Origin: Methanolobus mangrovi
GTDB lineage: Archaea; Halobacteriota; Methanosarcinia; Methanosarcinales; Methanosarcinaceae
Length of the DNA: 64,000 bases
Assembly: GCF_031312535.1 (NCBI RefSeq)
Contig: NZ_CP133594.1
Span: forward strand, 2,461,934 to 2,525,933
Direction: 5' to 3'
The translations under genes and the position numbers were made by a program. This document shows positions 42,941 through 51,544 of this stretch, piece by piece (the first letter of the stretch is position 1; every line of letters starts with the position of its first letter). The notes beneath the pieces are model-generated. The model made no database searches. It was not told the origin of the DNA and saw nothing but the letters and a program-made list of their open reading frames with translations.

Positions 42941-44200
42941 TCATTCGGGCATCTTTGCACGTTCAAAGTTCTGGGCTTCCCTGAGCACCTTTGTCGCATC
43001 AATGCCGACTTTGGTAGTTGTTCCGTCAGGTGCACCTCTTGGATCAAGTGAACTACCTCTCACATTTGGTATTATCATGATATCCATGTCACCTTTTACT
43101 CTGGTGGCAATGGCAAATTCCACATCATGCAGGTCGAAGATGTCAATATCATCATCAACCACAACAACATGCTTCAGGCTTGTGTGGGCGGCAAAGGCTG
43201 CCATGATGGCATTCTTCCCGTCGCCTTCTGTCTGTTTCTCTATCTGAACCACTGCATGAAGGTAGCAGCATCCGCCTTCAGTGAGCACTACATTCTTTAC
43301 GGTTGTAACTTCACTCACAGCATTGAATATCCTTGGTTCATAGGGAACACCCATCATCAACAGGTGTTCCGGACCAGCAGGAAGGATTCCATGGTAAATT
43401 GGGTCCTTGCGGTGTAATATTCTGGTTATGTGTATGACTGGTTCCTGTCTAACAAGGTCATAGGTTCCTGTGATGTCTACGAATGGTCCTTCATCAACTC
43501 TCTCTTTAGGGTCTATGTAGCCTTCAAGGACTATCTCTGCATGTGGCACTTTAATGCCGTTGGAACACTCGAACAGTTCCACAGGTCTGCCACGAAGGGC
43601 AGCAGCATAATGGAATTCCTTACCAGCAGGCACACGTGTTGTGGATGCGAATATAACTGTTGGGTCTGCACCAAGAACAATTGCAATTGGAAGTTTTTCT
43701 CCTTTGTCGGATGCCTTCTTGTGCATCACATAGCTGTGTCTTGGAGCTACAAGACGTGCTGCAAGTCTTGTCTTATCTACTACAAGGAGTCTATGGATAG
43801 CTGCGTTCATGACACCATCGTATTCTGTCACAACAACTCCGGCTGTGAGATATGGTCCTGCATCTTTCTCGAAGTGTGTCATTATAGGGAGTTTTGTGAG
43901 GTCAACATCGTCCTCGATAACTTCCATTGTTGGTGAGTCTTTTACAATAACAACCTCGCCATCAGGTGATACTTCTGAGAGTCTCTTGATGATCTTGTCC
44001 TTGTCCACGCCGAACATTGTTGCAAGCTCATCCCTTGAACCGAGCACGTTCATGATGGCTTTGTTGCCGTCAATGTCATGGAAAAGTACTGGTCCGGGTG
44101 TCTTCTTTGCAATACGCGGTGCTTCGAACACCTTTGAAACAGGCTCTGTGATCTCAACAAGTTTCCCGTTCTTCCTGAGCTGGTCGATAAATTCCCTCAT
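42941..44200 (-). CDS. UbiD-family anhydromevalonate phosphate decarboxylase
   Basis: A 419-residue UbiD-family decarboxylase that needs prenylated FMN. In the archaeal mevalonate pathway it decarboxylates trans-anhydromevalonate 5-phosphate to isopentenyl phosphate. Family signs: HRLLVVDKTRLAARL near residue 135, ERVDEGPFVDITGTY near 235 and DIFDLHDVEFAIATRV near 355. The aconitase-X pair is directly downstream with a 24-base gap, which is why I assign it to this pathway rather than to menaquinone or aromatic metabolism. Confidence 0.92.
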   Translation of the reverse strand: MREFIDQLRKNGKLVEITEPVSKVFEAPRIAKKTPGPVLFHDIDGNKAIMNVLGSRDELATMFGVDKDKIIKRLSEVSPDGEVVIVKDSPTMEVIEDDVDLTKLPIMTHFEKDAGPYLTAGVVVTEYDGVMNAAIHRLLVVDKTRLAARLVAPRHSYVMHKKASDKGEKLPIAIVLGADPTVIFASTTRVPAGKEFHYAAALRGRPVELFECSNGIKVPHAEIVLEGYIDPKERVDEGPFVDITGTYDLVRQEPVIHITRILHRKDPIYHGILPAGPEHLLMMGVPYEPRIFNAVSEVTTVKNVVLTEGGCCYLHAVVQIEKQTEGDGKNAIMAAFAAHTSLKHVVVVDDDIDIFDLHDVEFAIATRVKGDMDIMIIPNVRGSSLDPRGAPDGTTTKVGIDATKVLREAQNFERAKMPE

Positions 44201-44288
44201 AATATCATCCGTGTAAAAGTTATAGTTTAGTAAATATATTGCTGCCTTAAATGGTTATCTGAATCCGGACATATGAATAAAATAGTTG

Positions 44289-45107
44289 TCAGCACCATGC
44301 ATGGTAGTAGCCTTTGTCCTTGCTGACATCAACAGGAATCCCGAAGAGATCGGTCAGTTTCTCTGCATTGAGTATGCTTTCAATGTCTCCATCCGCAAAT
44401 ATGTTCCCATCTTTTAGCAAAACAACACGGTGTATTTCAGGTACTATATCTTCAAGGTCGTGTGTTACAAGAATTATACTCTTTCCTGCGGCTGCTATCT
44501 TGCTCACAGTTTCCCTGAACTTATGTTTGCTTTTCAGGTCCAGACTGTTGGTAGGCTCATCCAGCACAAGTATCATTGGGTCATGCACAAGTGCCCTTCC
44601 GATGAGCACTCTTCTTGCTTCCCCGGTTGAGAGTTCTGAGATATTCTTATCCGCAAGGTGTCCGATCTCCAGGAAATCAATTATCTCATCGGTCCTTTCC
44701 AGCATGTAGGGTTTGATCCGAAGATTCGGATAGATGCCTATGCTGCTGAAAAAACCGGAAAGCACTACATCGGTTACTGTTATGTCCCTGGTGTATTCAA
44801 ATTGCAGGTCCCCTGAAACTGTCCCTAGCAGTTTTTTGAGGTCTAAAAGGTTCCACCGGTTCTTTCCAAGTACTCTGAATACCATTCCTTTTGTTCCTGC
44901 AATAGGTCGGTAGTCACCAATTATAGTCTTGATGATGGAGGACTTGCCAGAACCATTGGGTCCGATGATGGCTATATTCTCTCCCTCTTTTATGTTGAAA
45001 GAAATGGAGTTCAGAATTATCTTGTCCTTTTTTCGGACTATTATTTTCTCCATCTCGATAAGTAAATTTATAACGTTCCCATTTTCATCTGTATTGGTGT
45101 AGTGCAT
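44289..45107 (-). CDS. orphan ABC transporter ATP-binding protein
   Basis: A 272-residue ATPase with Walker A GPNGSGKSS, the signature LSTGEARR (an unusual T for S/G at position 3, as in the ModF/YlmA-like branch) and Walker B LVLDEPTNSLD. The switch His is in LVTHDLEDI. No permease or binding protein is nearby, so the partner is unknown. The first 18 residues may not be translated; an internal Met 19 begins the usual ATPase N-terminus. Confidence 0.85.
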   Translation of the reverse strand: MHYTNTDENGNVINLLIEMEKIIVRKKDKIILNSISFNIKEGENIAIIGPNGSGKSSIIKTIIGDYRPIAGTKGMVFRVLGKNRWNLLDLKKLLGTVSGDLQFEYTRDITVTDVVLSGFFSSIGIYPNLRIKPYMLERTDEIIDFLEIGHLADKNISELSTGEARRVLIGRALVHDPMILVLDEPTNSLDLKSKHKFRETVSKIAAAGKSIILVTHDLEDIVPEIHRVVLLKDGNIFADGDIESILNAEKLTDLFGIPVDVSKDKGYYHAWC

Positions 45108-45344
45108 CTATTAATCACACAATTTATTTTTGTTATTTCTTGATAAATCGCTTCCTGTTAACCATTCAAAACAAATAACTCTTTTTAATCTGTCTGGATA
45201 AGTATCCTTATGCACAGTTATCCGAATTATATAATGATATATATTTATATATCTCCAATTATTATAGAATAGCTTTGCTACATAAAATAATTCGCTTATT
45301 TCTGATTCTATAAATTAAACGGATATGATGTTTTGACAGGAAAG

Positions 45345-47237
45345 ATGGCTCGGAACCTTTTATTTATTCTACTTCTTGTCACTAATCTCTTGTCTCCGGC
45401 CGCTTTAGCATCGTCTACTGAGTACGCGGATGCGGCAGATTCGCAGCCCCCTCAAATTCTCATATTCCATTCGTATTATCCTACTTATGAATGGTCGAGT
45501 ATGATAACTCAGGGTATTCTTGATGTCTTTAAAGACAGCGAATATTCTAATGCAGAAATATATTTCGAATACATGGATGCAAAAAGACATCCTGATAAGG
45601 AATACATTGACTCTCTTGCAGATGTTTACAGGCAAAAGTACAAAAACCATGATGAATTTGGCCTGATAATTTGTGCAGATAATTATGCGATTGATTTCCT
45701 GACCTCTGAAGCAGGACTTGAAATATTCTCTCCTGACATCCCTGTGGTTTTTTGCGGGGCTAATGATTACGATCCGATGTGGAGAGAAAACCGTTCATTG
45801 ATGACTGGTATAGTTGAGCATATTGAACCTGCAGAGACACTTGATCTCATATTAGAGCTTCATCCTGATACCAAAAGACTGCTTGTTGTGAGGGACAATA
45901 ATAGCCACACATCCCTGATAACAACCGAGCAGGCAAAAAAAGAGTTCCAACCCTACGAAGATAAGCTTCAGATCGAGTATCTGGAAGACATGACGGTTTT
46001 ACAAATGCAGGAAACCGTTGCAAATGTCTCAGATGATACGGTCATCTTTTTACTTCTCTTCAGCAGGGATAAAGCCGGAAATGAGGTAACCATGACAGAA
46101 TCCATCAACGCCATAGCGGATGTTTCCAGTGTTCCTGTTTATTCGGTCTGGGAATTCTATCTGGGTAATGGTATAGTTGGTGGCAAGTTAACAAGTGCTG
46201 AAAATGAGGGCAGGCTCGCAGGTGAATATGCTTTAAGAGTACTTGATGGCGAGGGCGCAGACGAACTTCCAGTTCTGGAGAGTCAATATCATGATTTCAT
46301 GTTCGACTGGAATCAGATGGAACGATTTTCAATATCCGAAAGTTCTCTTCCGGCTGGCAGTATACTTATAAATAAAGACCTTTCTTTTTTTGAAGAGTAT
46401 CAAAAAGAACTGCTTGTTATTTTTATTGCACTTGTGTTACAGTTCATTCTCATTGCTTTTCTTCTGGTCAACCGGCAGGTTTTGAAAACCACTGAAGCCG
46501 AGTTATTGGTCGCAAAGGACAAAGCGGAAGAAGCTGACCTGCTGAAATCCCGATTCCTTGCAAACATCAGTCACGAACTTCGAACTCCATTGAACGGAAT
46601 ACTTGGTTTTTCAGAAATGATCCAGTTTGGCAACATATCTGAAGAAAAATGCACTCATTATGCTGGCCTCATCAAAAAGAGCGGTGAACAGTTGTTGCTG
46701 ATCATAGATGATATTCTTGATATCTCCAAAATCGAAGCCAATCAGCTTGATCTCCATAATGAAGCATTCAATGTGAATCATATGCTTGATGACCTGTATT
46801 CTCTTTTTAAGGTCCAGTTTGAACTAAAAGAGCCTCCAATAGAACTTATTCTGGTGAAAGAACTTGATGATATGGGCAGTTTCCTTTATTCAGATGAACA
46901 CAGGATAAGGCAGATATTTAACAATATTATTGGTAATGCATTAAAATTCACTCATGAAGGTTCAGTTGAATTTGGTTATTCAGTTAACGATGAGTATATG
47001 GAATTTTATGTAAAGGATACTGGCATCGGTGTTCCTGAAGATAAATATGATTGCATATTCGGACGTTTCAGGCAGGTAAATGATGCTTCCACAAGGAAGT
47101 ACAAAGGAACTGGCCTTGGAATGTCTATATCTAAATCCCTTGCGGAACTTCTTGGTGGCAACATCCGATTTGAATCTGAAGTTGGTGTTGGTACGACATT
47201 CTATTTTTCAATTCCTTTTGTTCATGTTCCGGTTTAA
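45345..47237 (+). CDS. membrane sensor histidine kinase with periplasmic binding-protein-like domain
   Basis: A 630-residue kinase. After a signal peptide (about residues 1-25) comes an extracytoplasmic ABC-binding-protein-like domain (about 35-340: ILIFHSYYPTYEWS, GLIICADNYAID, VVFCGANDYD), the type found in sensors of small organic ligands. A transmembrane helix (about 352-373) leads to HisKA with the phospho-His in SHELRTPL near residue 410, and HATPase motifs NNIIGNALKFT, DTGIGV and GTGLGMSI. The start is ATG 45345 after AGGAAAG; a TTG lies four codons up. No response regulator is adjacent. Confidence 0.92.
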   Translation: MARNLLFILLLVTNLLSPAALASSTEYADAADSQPPQILIFHSYYPTYEWSSMITQGILDVFKDSEYSNAEIYFEYMDAKRHPDKEYIDSLADVYRQKYKNHDEFGLIICADNYAIDFLTSEAGLEIFSPDIPVVFCGANDYDPMWRENRSLMTGIVEHIEPAETLDLILELHPDTKRLLVVRDNNSHTSLITTEQAKKEFQPYEDKLQIEYLEDMTVLQMQETVANVSDDTVIFLLLFSRDKAGNEVTMTESINAIADVSSVPVYSVWEFYLGNGIVGGKLTSAENEGRLAGEYALRVLDGEGADELPVLESQYHDFMFDWNQMERFSISESSLPAGSILINKDLSFFEEYQKELLVIFIALVLQFILIAFLLVNRQVLKTTEAELLVAKDKAEEADLLKSRFLANISHELRTPLNGILGFSEMIQFGNISEEKCTHYAGLIKKSGEQLLLIIDDILDISKIEANQLDLHNEAFNVNHMLDDLYSLFKVQFELKEPPIELILVKELDDMGSFLYSDEHRIRQIFNNIIGNALKFTHEGSVEFGYSVNDEYMEFYVKDTGIGVPEDKYDCIFGRFRQVNDASTRKYKGTGLGMSISKSLAELLGGNIRFESEVGVGTTFYFSIPFVHVPV

Positions 47238-47384
47238 ACCTTTTTTTGCTACCAAAAATAGCACAAAAAATAAATAACAATCTTTATATAATATATAATA
47301 TATTTTTGTCAATGGTTCCATTTAGTTGTTAATTTAGAAGCTACATTGTGGTATCACATCTATTGGATGTCGAGGAGGGTTCTT

Positions 47385-47852
47385 ATGGATGACGAAATAA
47401 TCGGAATTGTTCCGAACATGAAGAAAAGTAAGATGTTAGGTTTATCCTATGATTCATTTACGCTTGTTGCAACACCTGATACAACCATATTTGCCAAGAT
47501 TACAAGTGATATGCTAAAACAGGTTGTTAAGGAGTCCCGTGATCAGGCAAAAGCAGAAGGCAAGGGTTTTTTTGGTCAATGGGGTGCCCAGATAAAAGGC
47601 TCTGCTAGGTATGCTGAAAGATATGCCCGGATGAGTGCACAGGCAGCTTTGGCTGAATGCCCGGCAAATTTTGCAATACCAAATTCAAGTATTAGCTCTA
47701 TAAAAGTCAAGAAAAAGAGTAGTTCGGATGATGATGAGATTCAAATTACGTGGCATGTCACCCTTCAGCATAATTCAGGTAAACTGAATCTCAGGACTGA
47801 CTTTGATCCAAAAGGTCATTTGCAGGCTATATATGGTAGCAGGGTAAAGTGA
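47385..47852 (+). CDS. conserved hypothetical protein, possibly PH-like
   Basis: A 155-residue cytoplasmic protein that I do not recognise. Strong ribosome binding site GAGGAGGG before the ATG (MDDEIIGIVPNMKK) fixes the start; the open frame extends 13 codons upstream. The layout is N-terminal beta strands (LGLSYDSFTLVATPDTTIFAKI), a long central helix (about 42-90, AKAEGKGFFGQWG and YAERYARMSAQAA), then strands with a lysine cluster (SSIKVKKKSS) and a final beta segment, which could be a PH-like fold interrupted by a helix. Confidence 0.65.
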   Translation: MDDEIIGIVPNMKKSKMLGLSYDSFTLVATPDTTIFAKITSDMLKQVVKESRDQAKAEGKGFFGQWGAQIKGSARYAERYARMSAQAALAECPANFAIPNSSISSIKVKKKSSSDDDEIQITWHVTLQHNSGKLNLRTDFDPKGHLQAIYGSRVK

Positions 47853-47922
47853 TCTGTTATTCTTCTACCTTTCTCCTCTTCTTTTTTCTGTTATTTTTGG
47901 GTCATTAAATCAGGAGTGGATT

Positions 47923-48738
47923 TTATCCTATTTTAAAACATCTCATGGAGATCGAAGCATGCTGGAATCCTTCATGAATGAACTCTAGAGGTTCACCTTT
48001 TTCCTGTAAGGAGATTGCATATACCATTGGAAGATAATGGTCAAGTGTAGGCACTGCCATTGTTGCTGTTTTACCCATGTTGAGGTATTCAATTAGATCC
48101 CTGTGGTTGCCGGATAGAAGGTTAGCTTTTACCTTTTCATCGAATTCAACAGCCCAACCATAGGGTTTTGCATCGACATTACGAAAATCTATGAGGCTCA
48201 GGTTGTGTACTATATTACCGCTTCCAATGATGAGTACTCCCTGTTTTCGAAGCTCTCCAAGTTCAGCTGCCATGTCATAATGATGTTGCATCATTTTTGG
48301 TTGCCAGTCGTTAAAGGAGTAGTCAATGCTCATCTCGAAGACAGGAATATCCGCGTCAGGATACATGTGCTTTAACACAGCCCATGATGCATGGTCCAGT
48401 CCCCATTGGTTGCTGCATTTCACCTCTGCTTTGTGTACGGATCTGCATGCTAGATCTGCTTTATCCGGTGAACCTTGACTGGGGTACTGAATTTCATATA
48501 ATTCCTGGGGGAAGCCGTAAAAATCATAAATTGTCTTCGGTCTTTCATTGCACGTGACATATGTTCCATCGGTCATCCAATGGGCAGAGATCACCATTAT
48601 TGCCTTAGGCCTTGGAAGCTCTTTCCCGAGTTTGACAAGGCTTTCGGTATAACTGTTGTTGCTAATGATGTTCATGGGTGAACCATGCCCTATGAATAAC
48701 ACAGGCATTTTATCGATTTCTGACACTTTTACACTCAT
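47923..48738 (-). CDS. YgiD/LigB-like extradiol dioxygenase family protein
   Basis: A 271-residue protein of the 4,5-DOPA-dioxygenase-like class III extradiol dioxygenase family. It shows LFIGHGSPMN (metal His near residue 18), VISAHWMTDG (second His near residue 53) and GSGNIVHNL near residue 173. Bacterial members open catechol rings with oxygen; methanogens are anaerobic, so another metal-dependent reaction is likely. The start may be the internal Met at residue 11. Confidence 0.85.
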   Translation of the reverse strand: MSVKVSEIDKMPVLFIGHGSPMNIISNNSYTESLVKLGKELPRPKAIMVISAHWMTDGTYVTCNERPKTIYDFYGFPQELYEIQYPSQGSPDKADLACRSVHKAEVKCSNQWGLDHASWAVLKHMYPDADIPVFEMSIDYSFNDWQPKMMQHHYDMAAELGELRKQGVLIIGSGNIVHNLSLIDFRNVDAKPYGWAVEFDEKVKANLLSGNHRDLIEYLNMGKTATMAVPTLDHYLPMVYAISLQEKGEPLEFIHEGFQHASISMRCFKIG

Positions 48739-49144
48739 AATAACCCGTTATTAACAATGGCAATGGATGTATTAATCCTTTCTTCGATATTGTATGGATA
48801 TGATGTTTGATAACGACACAGCTAGTAATTTTCATGGATATTATCTGAAATAGCTTTGCTTATATGCTTTCTTTAATGGAACATGTGAAGACGGTGACTA
48901 AAAAGAAGGAAAAATGCTCATTTGAGAACAGGATATTCTTTATCGCAACGACATGTAATTGCCATGGGATACTGAATTTGCTCGAAGTGCTCTGATATAT
49001 TTACTTTTATCTAGTCAATACTTCCTTTGTTCTGATTTTTTCTACCGTTCTCATGATAGCATCGAGTTTATATCACATGGTGGTGTAGGTATGTCTAGTT
49101 CGATTGGTCAACGATTTATAAAGGGTTACTATATTTTGTGTGCT
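48739..49144. other. gene-free region with the promoter for the small zinc-ribbon gene
   Basis: About 400 bases without a convincing gene. A 39-codon frame at 48876-48995 has no ribosome binding site. TTTATAAAG at 49115-49123 is a good TATA element that would start a transcript near 49145-49150, ahead of the structured leader and the small gene at 49287. Confidence 0.5.
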
Positions 49145-49286
49145 TCTTTTAACAATTGCTAGGACAATTAGAGTTAGTCGTATAGGGCAGAAGTATCTGG
49201 CTACGGCCGGATAAAACTAATCATGTGCAACGTCTCAATCTCGGCTTTGCTGAGCGAACTAATAGAAAACTAAGGAGATATAAAAT
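49145..49286 (+). promoter_or_regulatory. structured 5' leader of the CxxC zinc-ribbon gene
   Basis: A predicted leader of about 140 bases. Hairpin 1 (49194-49213) is an 8-base stem TATCTGGC/GCCGGATA closed by the loop TACG, a member of the very stable UNCG tetraloop class. Hairpin 2 (49240-49254) is CTCGGC/GCTGAG with a TTT loop. The ribosome binding site AAGGAGAT follows at about 49273-49280. The layout suggests regulation at translation, as in cold-shock leaders; it is inference. Confidence 0.5.
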
Positions 49287-49478
49287 ATGGGATACAATGA
49301 CAGAGGCGGAAACAGTAGAGGCGGCGGCGGCGGCTTTAGATCAACAGGTCCAAGAGAGATGCACAAAACAACTTGTTCAGACTGCAAACAGGAAACAGAA
49401 GTTCCTTTCAAGCCATCTGGTGACAGGCCTGTATACTGCAGGGAATGCTTCCAGAAGCACAGACCAGCAAGATACTAA
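49287..49478 (+). CDS. small RGG/CxxC zinc-ribbon protein
   Basis: A 63-residue protein that starts with an Arg/Gly-rich stretch (GGNSRGGGGGFRS) and has two CxxC pairs: TTCSDCKQ near residue 30 and VYCRECFQKH near 50. It matches the CxxC-x17-CxxC zinc-ribbon family common in methanogens and other prokaryotes. The RGG part is typical of RNA-binding proteins, so a role in RNA folding or cold response is possible but unproven. Ribosome binding site AAGGAGAT precedes the ATG. Confidence 0.85.
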   Translation: MGYNDRGGNSRGGGGGFRSTGPREMHKTTCSDCKQETEVPFKPSGDRPVYCRECFQKHRPARY

Positions 49479-49627
49479 TTATACTTTTGTATAATTCTTA
49501 TATTTTAATAAAGGGTAGATGCTTTACGATCAATCTTTTTTGATCCGTATCTGCCTACAACACTTTTTTGCATTTGCGTTTTTTTAACATTGCATAATTT
49601 CCGCAACGAAATTAAAGAGGGATATAT

Positions 49628-49822
49628 ATGAATCTTGAAAGTGTGGTCTGTCCGGGCTGTGGCACACAGGTCCTTGCGACAATACCCCTTGGTCAGTCTA
49701 TTGTTTGTGTTTCAATAAGCTCAGGTAAACCGGTTGATTTTGGAGCATTATATAAATCTGCGTCAAGGTGTACAAGTTGCAAAAAGAGTTTTGCATGTTA
49801 TACCACAAACGTGGTCAGATGA
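49628..49822 (+). CDS. small zinc-ribbon protein, unknown
   Basis: A 64-residue protein with two CxxC pairs (VVCPGCG near residue 8 and SRCTSCKKSF near 48) separated by about 35 residues, plus two further cysteines. A ribosome binding site AGAGGGAT lies just before the ATG. I do not recognise a named family. Promoter-like AT-rich sequence occurs in the 149-base gap after the previous zinc-ribbon gene. It may be a zinc or rubredoxin-like protein. Confidence 0.6.
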   Translation: MNLESVVCPGCGTQVLATIPLGQSIVCVSISSGKPVDFGALYKSASRCTSCKKSFACYTTNVVR

Positions 49823-49945
49823 CAATTGCGTCACTGTATATTTGATCTTTGATTTTTTAACAACTGTTTTATGTTGCCTGTAAGGCACAGTCTTTGCTGA
49901 AGATATGACTGGGTGGTCTCTATTTTTCACCAATGATCGTACCTT

Positions 49946-50155
49946 TCAATTAATTTCCTTTACTCTTCCAACACGGCCATCTTCCAATTGGACTTTGATC
50001 CCATGCGGATGCGATGAGGAATTGGTCAGGATCTTCTTGACAACACCGCGGGTTATATTTCCGCTCTTCTGGTCTTGCTTGAGAACTATTCCTACGCTTA
50101 ATCCTATTTTGATATTCCCTCTGTTGCTACCTGGGTTCATGGCATGTAGTTCCAT
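49946..50155 (-). CDS. YwbE family protein (DUF2196)
   Basis: A 69-residue beta-rich protein that matches the YwbE family almost along its length: RGNIKIGLSVGIVLKQDQKSG, TRGVVKKILTNSSSHPHG, KVQLEDGRVGRVKEI. The fold is an SH3-like barrel, and RNA binding is often suggested, but the function is not established. It converges with the zinc-ribbon gene. Confidence 0.85.
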   Translation of the reverse strand: MELHAMNPGSNRGNIKIGLSVGIVLKQDQKSGNITRGVVKKILTNSSSHPHGIKVQLEDGRVGRVKEIN

Positions 50156-50193
50156 TGAATGTAAAAATAGATGCCGGTAACCTTTACAAAAAA

Positions 50194-50535
50194 CTACTTA
50201 TATTTCCCGTAAGCATTCGTCCAGTTATCAGCAATATTCAAAAACTCTATGTATCCATTCTCTTTGATAAACTGAGTGGCCTGCTTATACTTGCCGTATT
50301 TGTATCCGTTTTTGCTATAAAACTCATTTATTGTCGGACATGAGTTTATCTCAGGACAATCAGCACAAGTATTGTATTCTCGTTTGATGCAGCATATTTT
50401 GATTTTGCACTTTGCTTTGCTGATGTCTCTCTCACCGGTGTCATATCCTGGTTTGCACCCAATGCAGGCTCCATCTTTGAATGGGTGACAGGTTTTGCAG
50501 TATGCACCGCAGCAGCCAATTTGTTTGATTGGCAT
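50194..50535 (-). CDS. DUF3795 cysteine-rich protein
   Basis: A 113-residue protein with many cysteines: GCCGAYCKTC near residue 7, ACIGCKPGYD near 23, then CKIKICCIKREYNTCADC and INSCPTI. This is the DUF3795 family pattern, probably binding metal or Fe-S. I chose the ATG at 50535 because AGGAG lies just before it on the minus strand; the frame is open 24 codons further. A short T-run follows its stop. Confidence 0.85.
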   Translation of the reverse strand: MPIKQIGCCGAYCKTCHPFKDGACIGCKPGYDTGERDISKAKCKIKICCIKREYNTCADCPEINSCPTINEFYSKNGYKYGKYKQATQFIKENGYIEFLNIADNWTNAYGKYK

Positions 50536-50742
50536 GGATACTCCTGTTTGAGTTCTTAATTGATAATTTGGATATTGACTTAAAAGACCTTGTTGTATGT
50601 TGCCCAAAAAGCTTTAACTCAAATTCACAACGGGTTGCCTATTTTGGTTACAAAGCACTAAATACTGGGATTAATATTTGGCAAATTTACCACTCATGTA
50701 TAGCGATAAACGCTGCACTATGGATTATTCATTATACGTCTC

Positions 50743-50750
50743 AAAAAAAA
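50743..50750 (-). terminator. poly-T terminator of the tRNA-Thr gene
   Basis: Eight T on the minus strand, 10 bases after the tRNA 3' end, the usual archaeal signal for tRNA transcripts. Confidence 0.65.
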
Positions 50751-50759
50751 GTAGTAAAG

Positions 50760-50833
50760 AGCCTCGAGCGTGATTTGAACACGCGACCTAGTGATTACAA
50801 ATCACTCGCTCTGCCGGGCTGAGCCATCGAGGC
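50760..50833 (-). tRNA. tRNA-Thr (anticodon TGT)
   Basis: The minus strand folds into a full cloverleaf: acceptor stem GCCTCGA/TCGAGGC (7 pairs), D-arm with GGCTCAGCCCGGCAGAGC, anticodon stem AGTGA/TCACT with loop TTTGTAA (anticodon TGT, threonine), a short variable loop and T-arm GCGTG-TTCAAAT-CACGC. The discriminator base is T, as in archaeal tRNA-Thr. CCA is not encoded and there is no intron. Confidence 0.95.
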
Positions 50834-50880
50834 ATTATGGTGCTTATTCCACATCTTTTTATGGAAAGCATTCCCTTACA

Positions 50881-50909
50881 TACCATAATAGCAGATAAAT
50901 TTTATGGTA
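50881..50909 (+). promoter_or_regulatory. palindrome over the promoter of the class II aldolase gene
   Basis: TACCATAA (50881-50888)/TTATGGTA (50902-50909) is an 8-base perfect inverted repeat with a 13-base spacer that contains the AT-rich GATAAATT. It lies 22 bases before the ATG and may be an operator. Confidence 0.4.
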
Positions 50910-50931
50910 GCACATTGTTAGGAGATGTCCT

Positions 50932-51486
50932 ATGTGGCGTGAAATATCAAGGATCGGAAAAAAACTTGTGGAAAACAGGCTGGTGGAATCTCACTTTGGT
51001 AACATTAGTGTAAGAATTGGCAACCGTATGCTGATCACACGAAGTGGCTGTGCTCTGGATGAGATTACAGAAGATGGTGTTGTAGAAGTAAGTATTGGCG
51101 GTTCATGCGCTCTTGATATGATCGCATCGTCCGAGACTATCGTTCACAGGGCCATATACCGGAGCACGCCGGCACTTGCTATAGTTCATGCGCACTGTCC
51201 CTTTGCGGTAACACTCTCCCTGCTTGCAGAGGGGGACAGCATCACTCCTGCGGACAGTGAAGGGCAGTATTTCCTGGGGGAAATGCCTATTGTCAAAGGT
51301 GGGATAGGTTCCGAGGAACTTGCACAGAATCTTGCCGCATCTCTTGCGTCATATAAGGCATCGATCATTTACAGCCATGGTACCTTTGCCATCGGTAAGG
51401 TTCTTGATGAAGCCTACGTGCTAACCACTCAGGTAGAGCATTCCTGCAAGATTAAGTACTGGTATGATCTTGCAAAGAAAAACTAA
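50932..51486 (+). CDS. class II aldolase (fuculose-phosphate aldolase-like)
   Basis: A 184-residue zinc aldolase/adducin-head protein. It shows the phosphate-binding SHFGNISVRIG near residue 20, the Glu/His region SSETIVHRAIY near 68, the zinc motif VHAHCPFAV near 84 and YSHGTFAIG near 147. Methanogen homologues such as MJ1418 cleave fuculose 1-phosphate-type sugars and can supply lactaldehyde for coenzyme F420; the same role here is inference. The ribosome binding site is GGAG. The CDP-alcohol phosphatidyltransferase gene follows after 58 bases. Confidence 0.87.
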   Translation: MWREISRIGKKLVENRLVESHFGNISVRIGNRMLITRSGCALDEITEDGVVEVSIGGSCALDMIASSETIVHRAIYRSTPALAIVHAHCPFAVTLSLLAEGDSITPADSEGQYFLGEMPIVKGGIGSEELAQNLAASLASYKASIIYSHGTFAIGKVLDEAYVLTTQVEHSCKIKYWYDLAKKN

Positions 51487-51544
51487 TTTCATCAAGTTCC
51501 CGGAAAACGTTAAATCATAAAAATGCTCATTGGATACAATACTC

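Noticed and set aside
48876-48995. A 39-codon frame with a Cys-rich C-terminal part (TTCNCHGILNLL)
   Set aside because: It has no ribosome binding site and the TATA-like sequence is only about 10 bases from its ATG. It may be a remnant, but I cannot support it as a gene.
49225-49494. An 89-codon frame overlapping the zinc-ribbon gene
   Set aside because: It runs in another frame through the leader and the zinc-ribbon gene, which has the ribosome binding site and the CxxC pairs.
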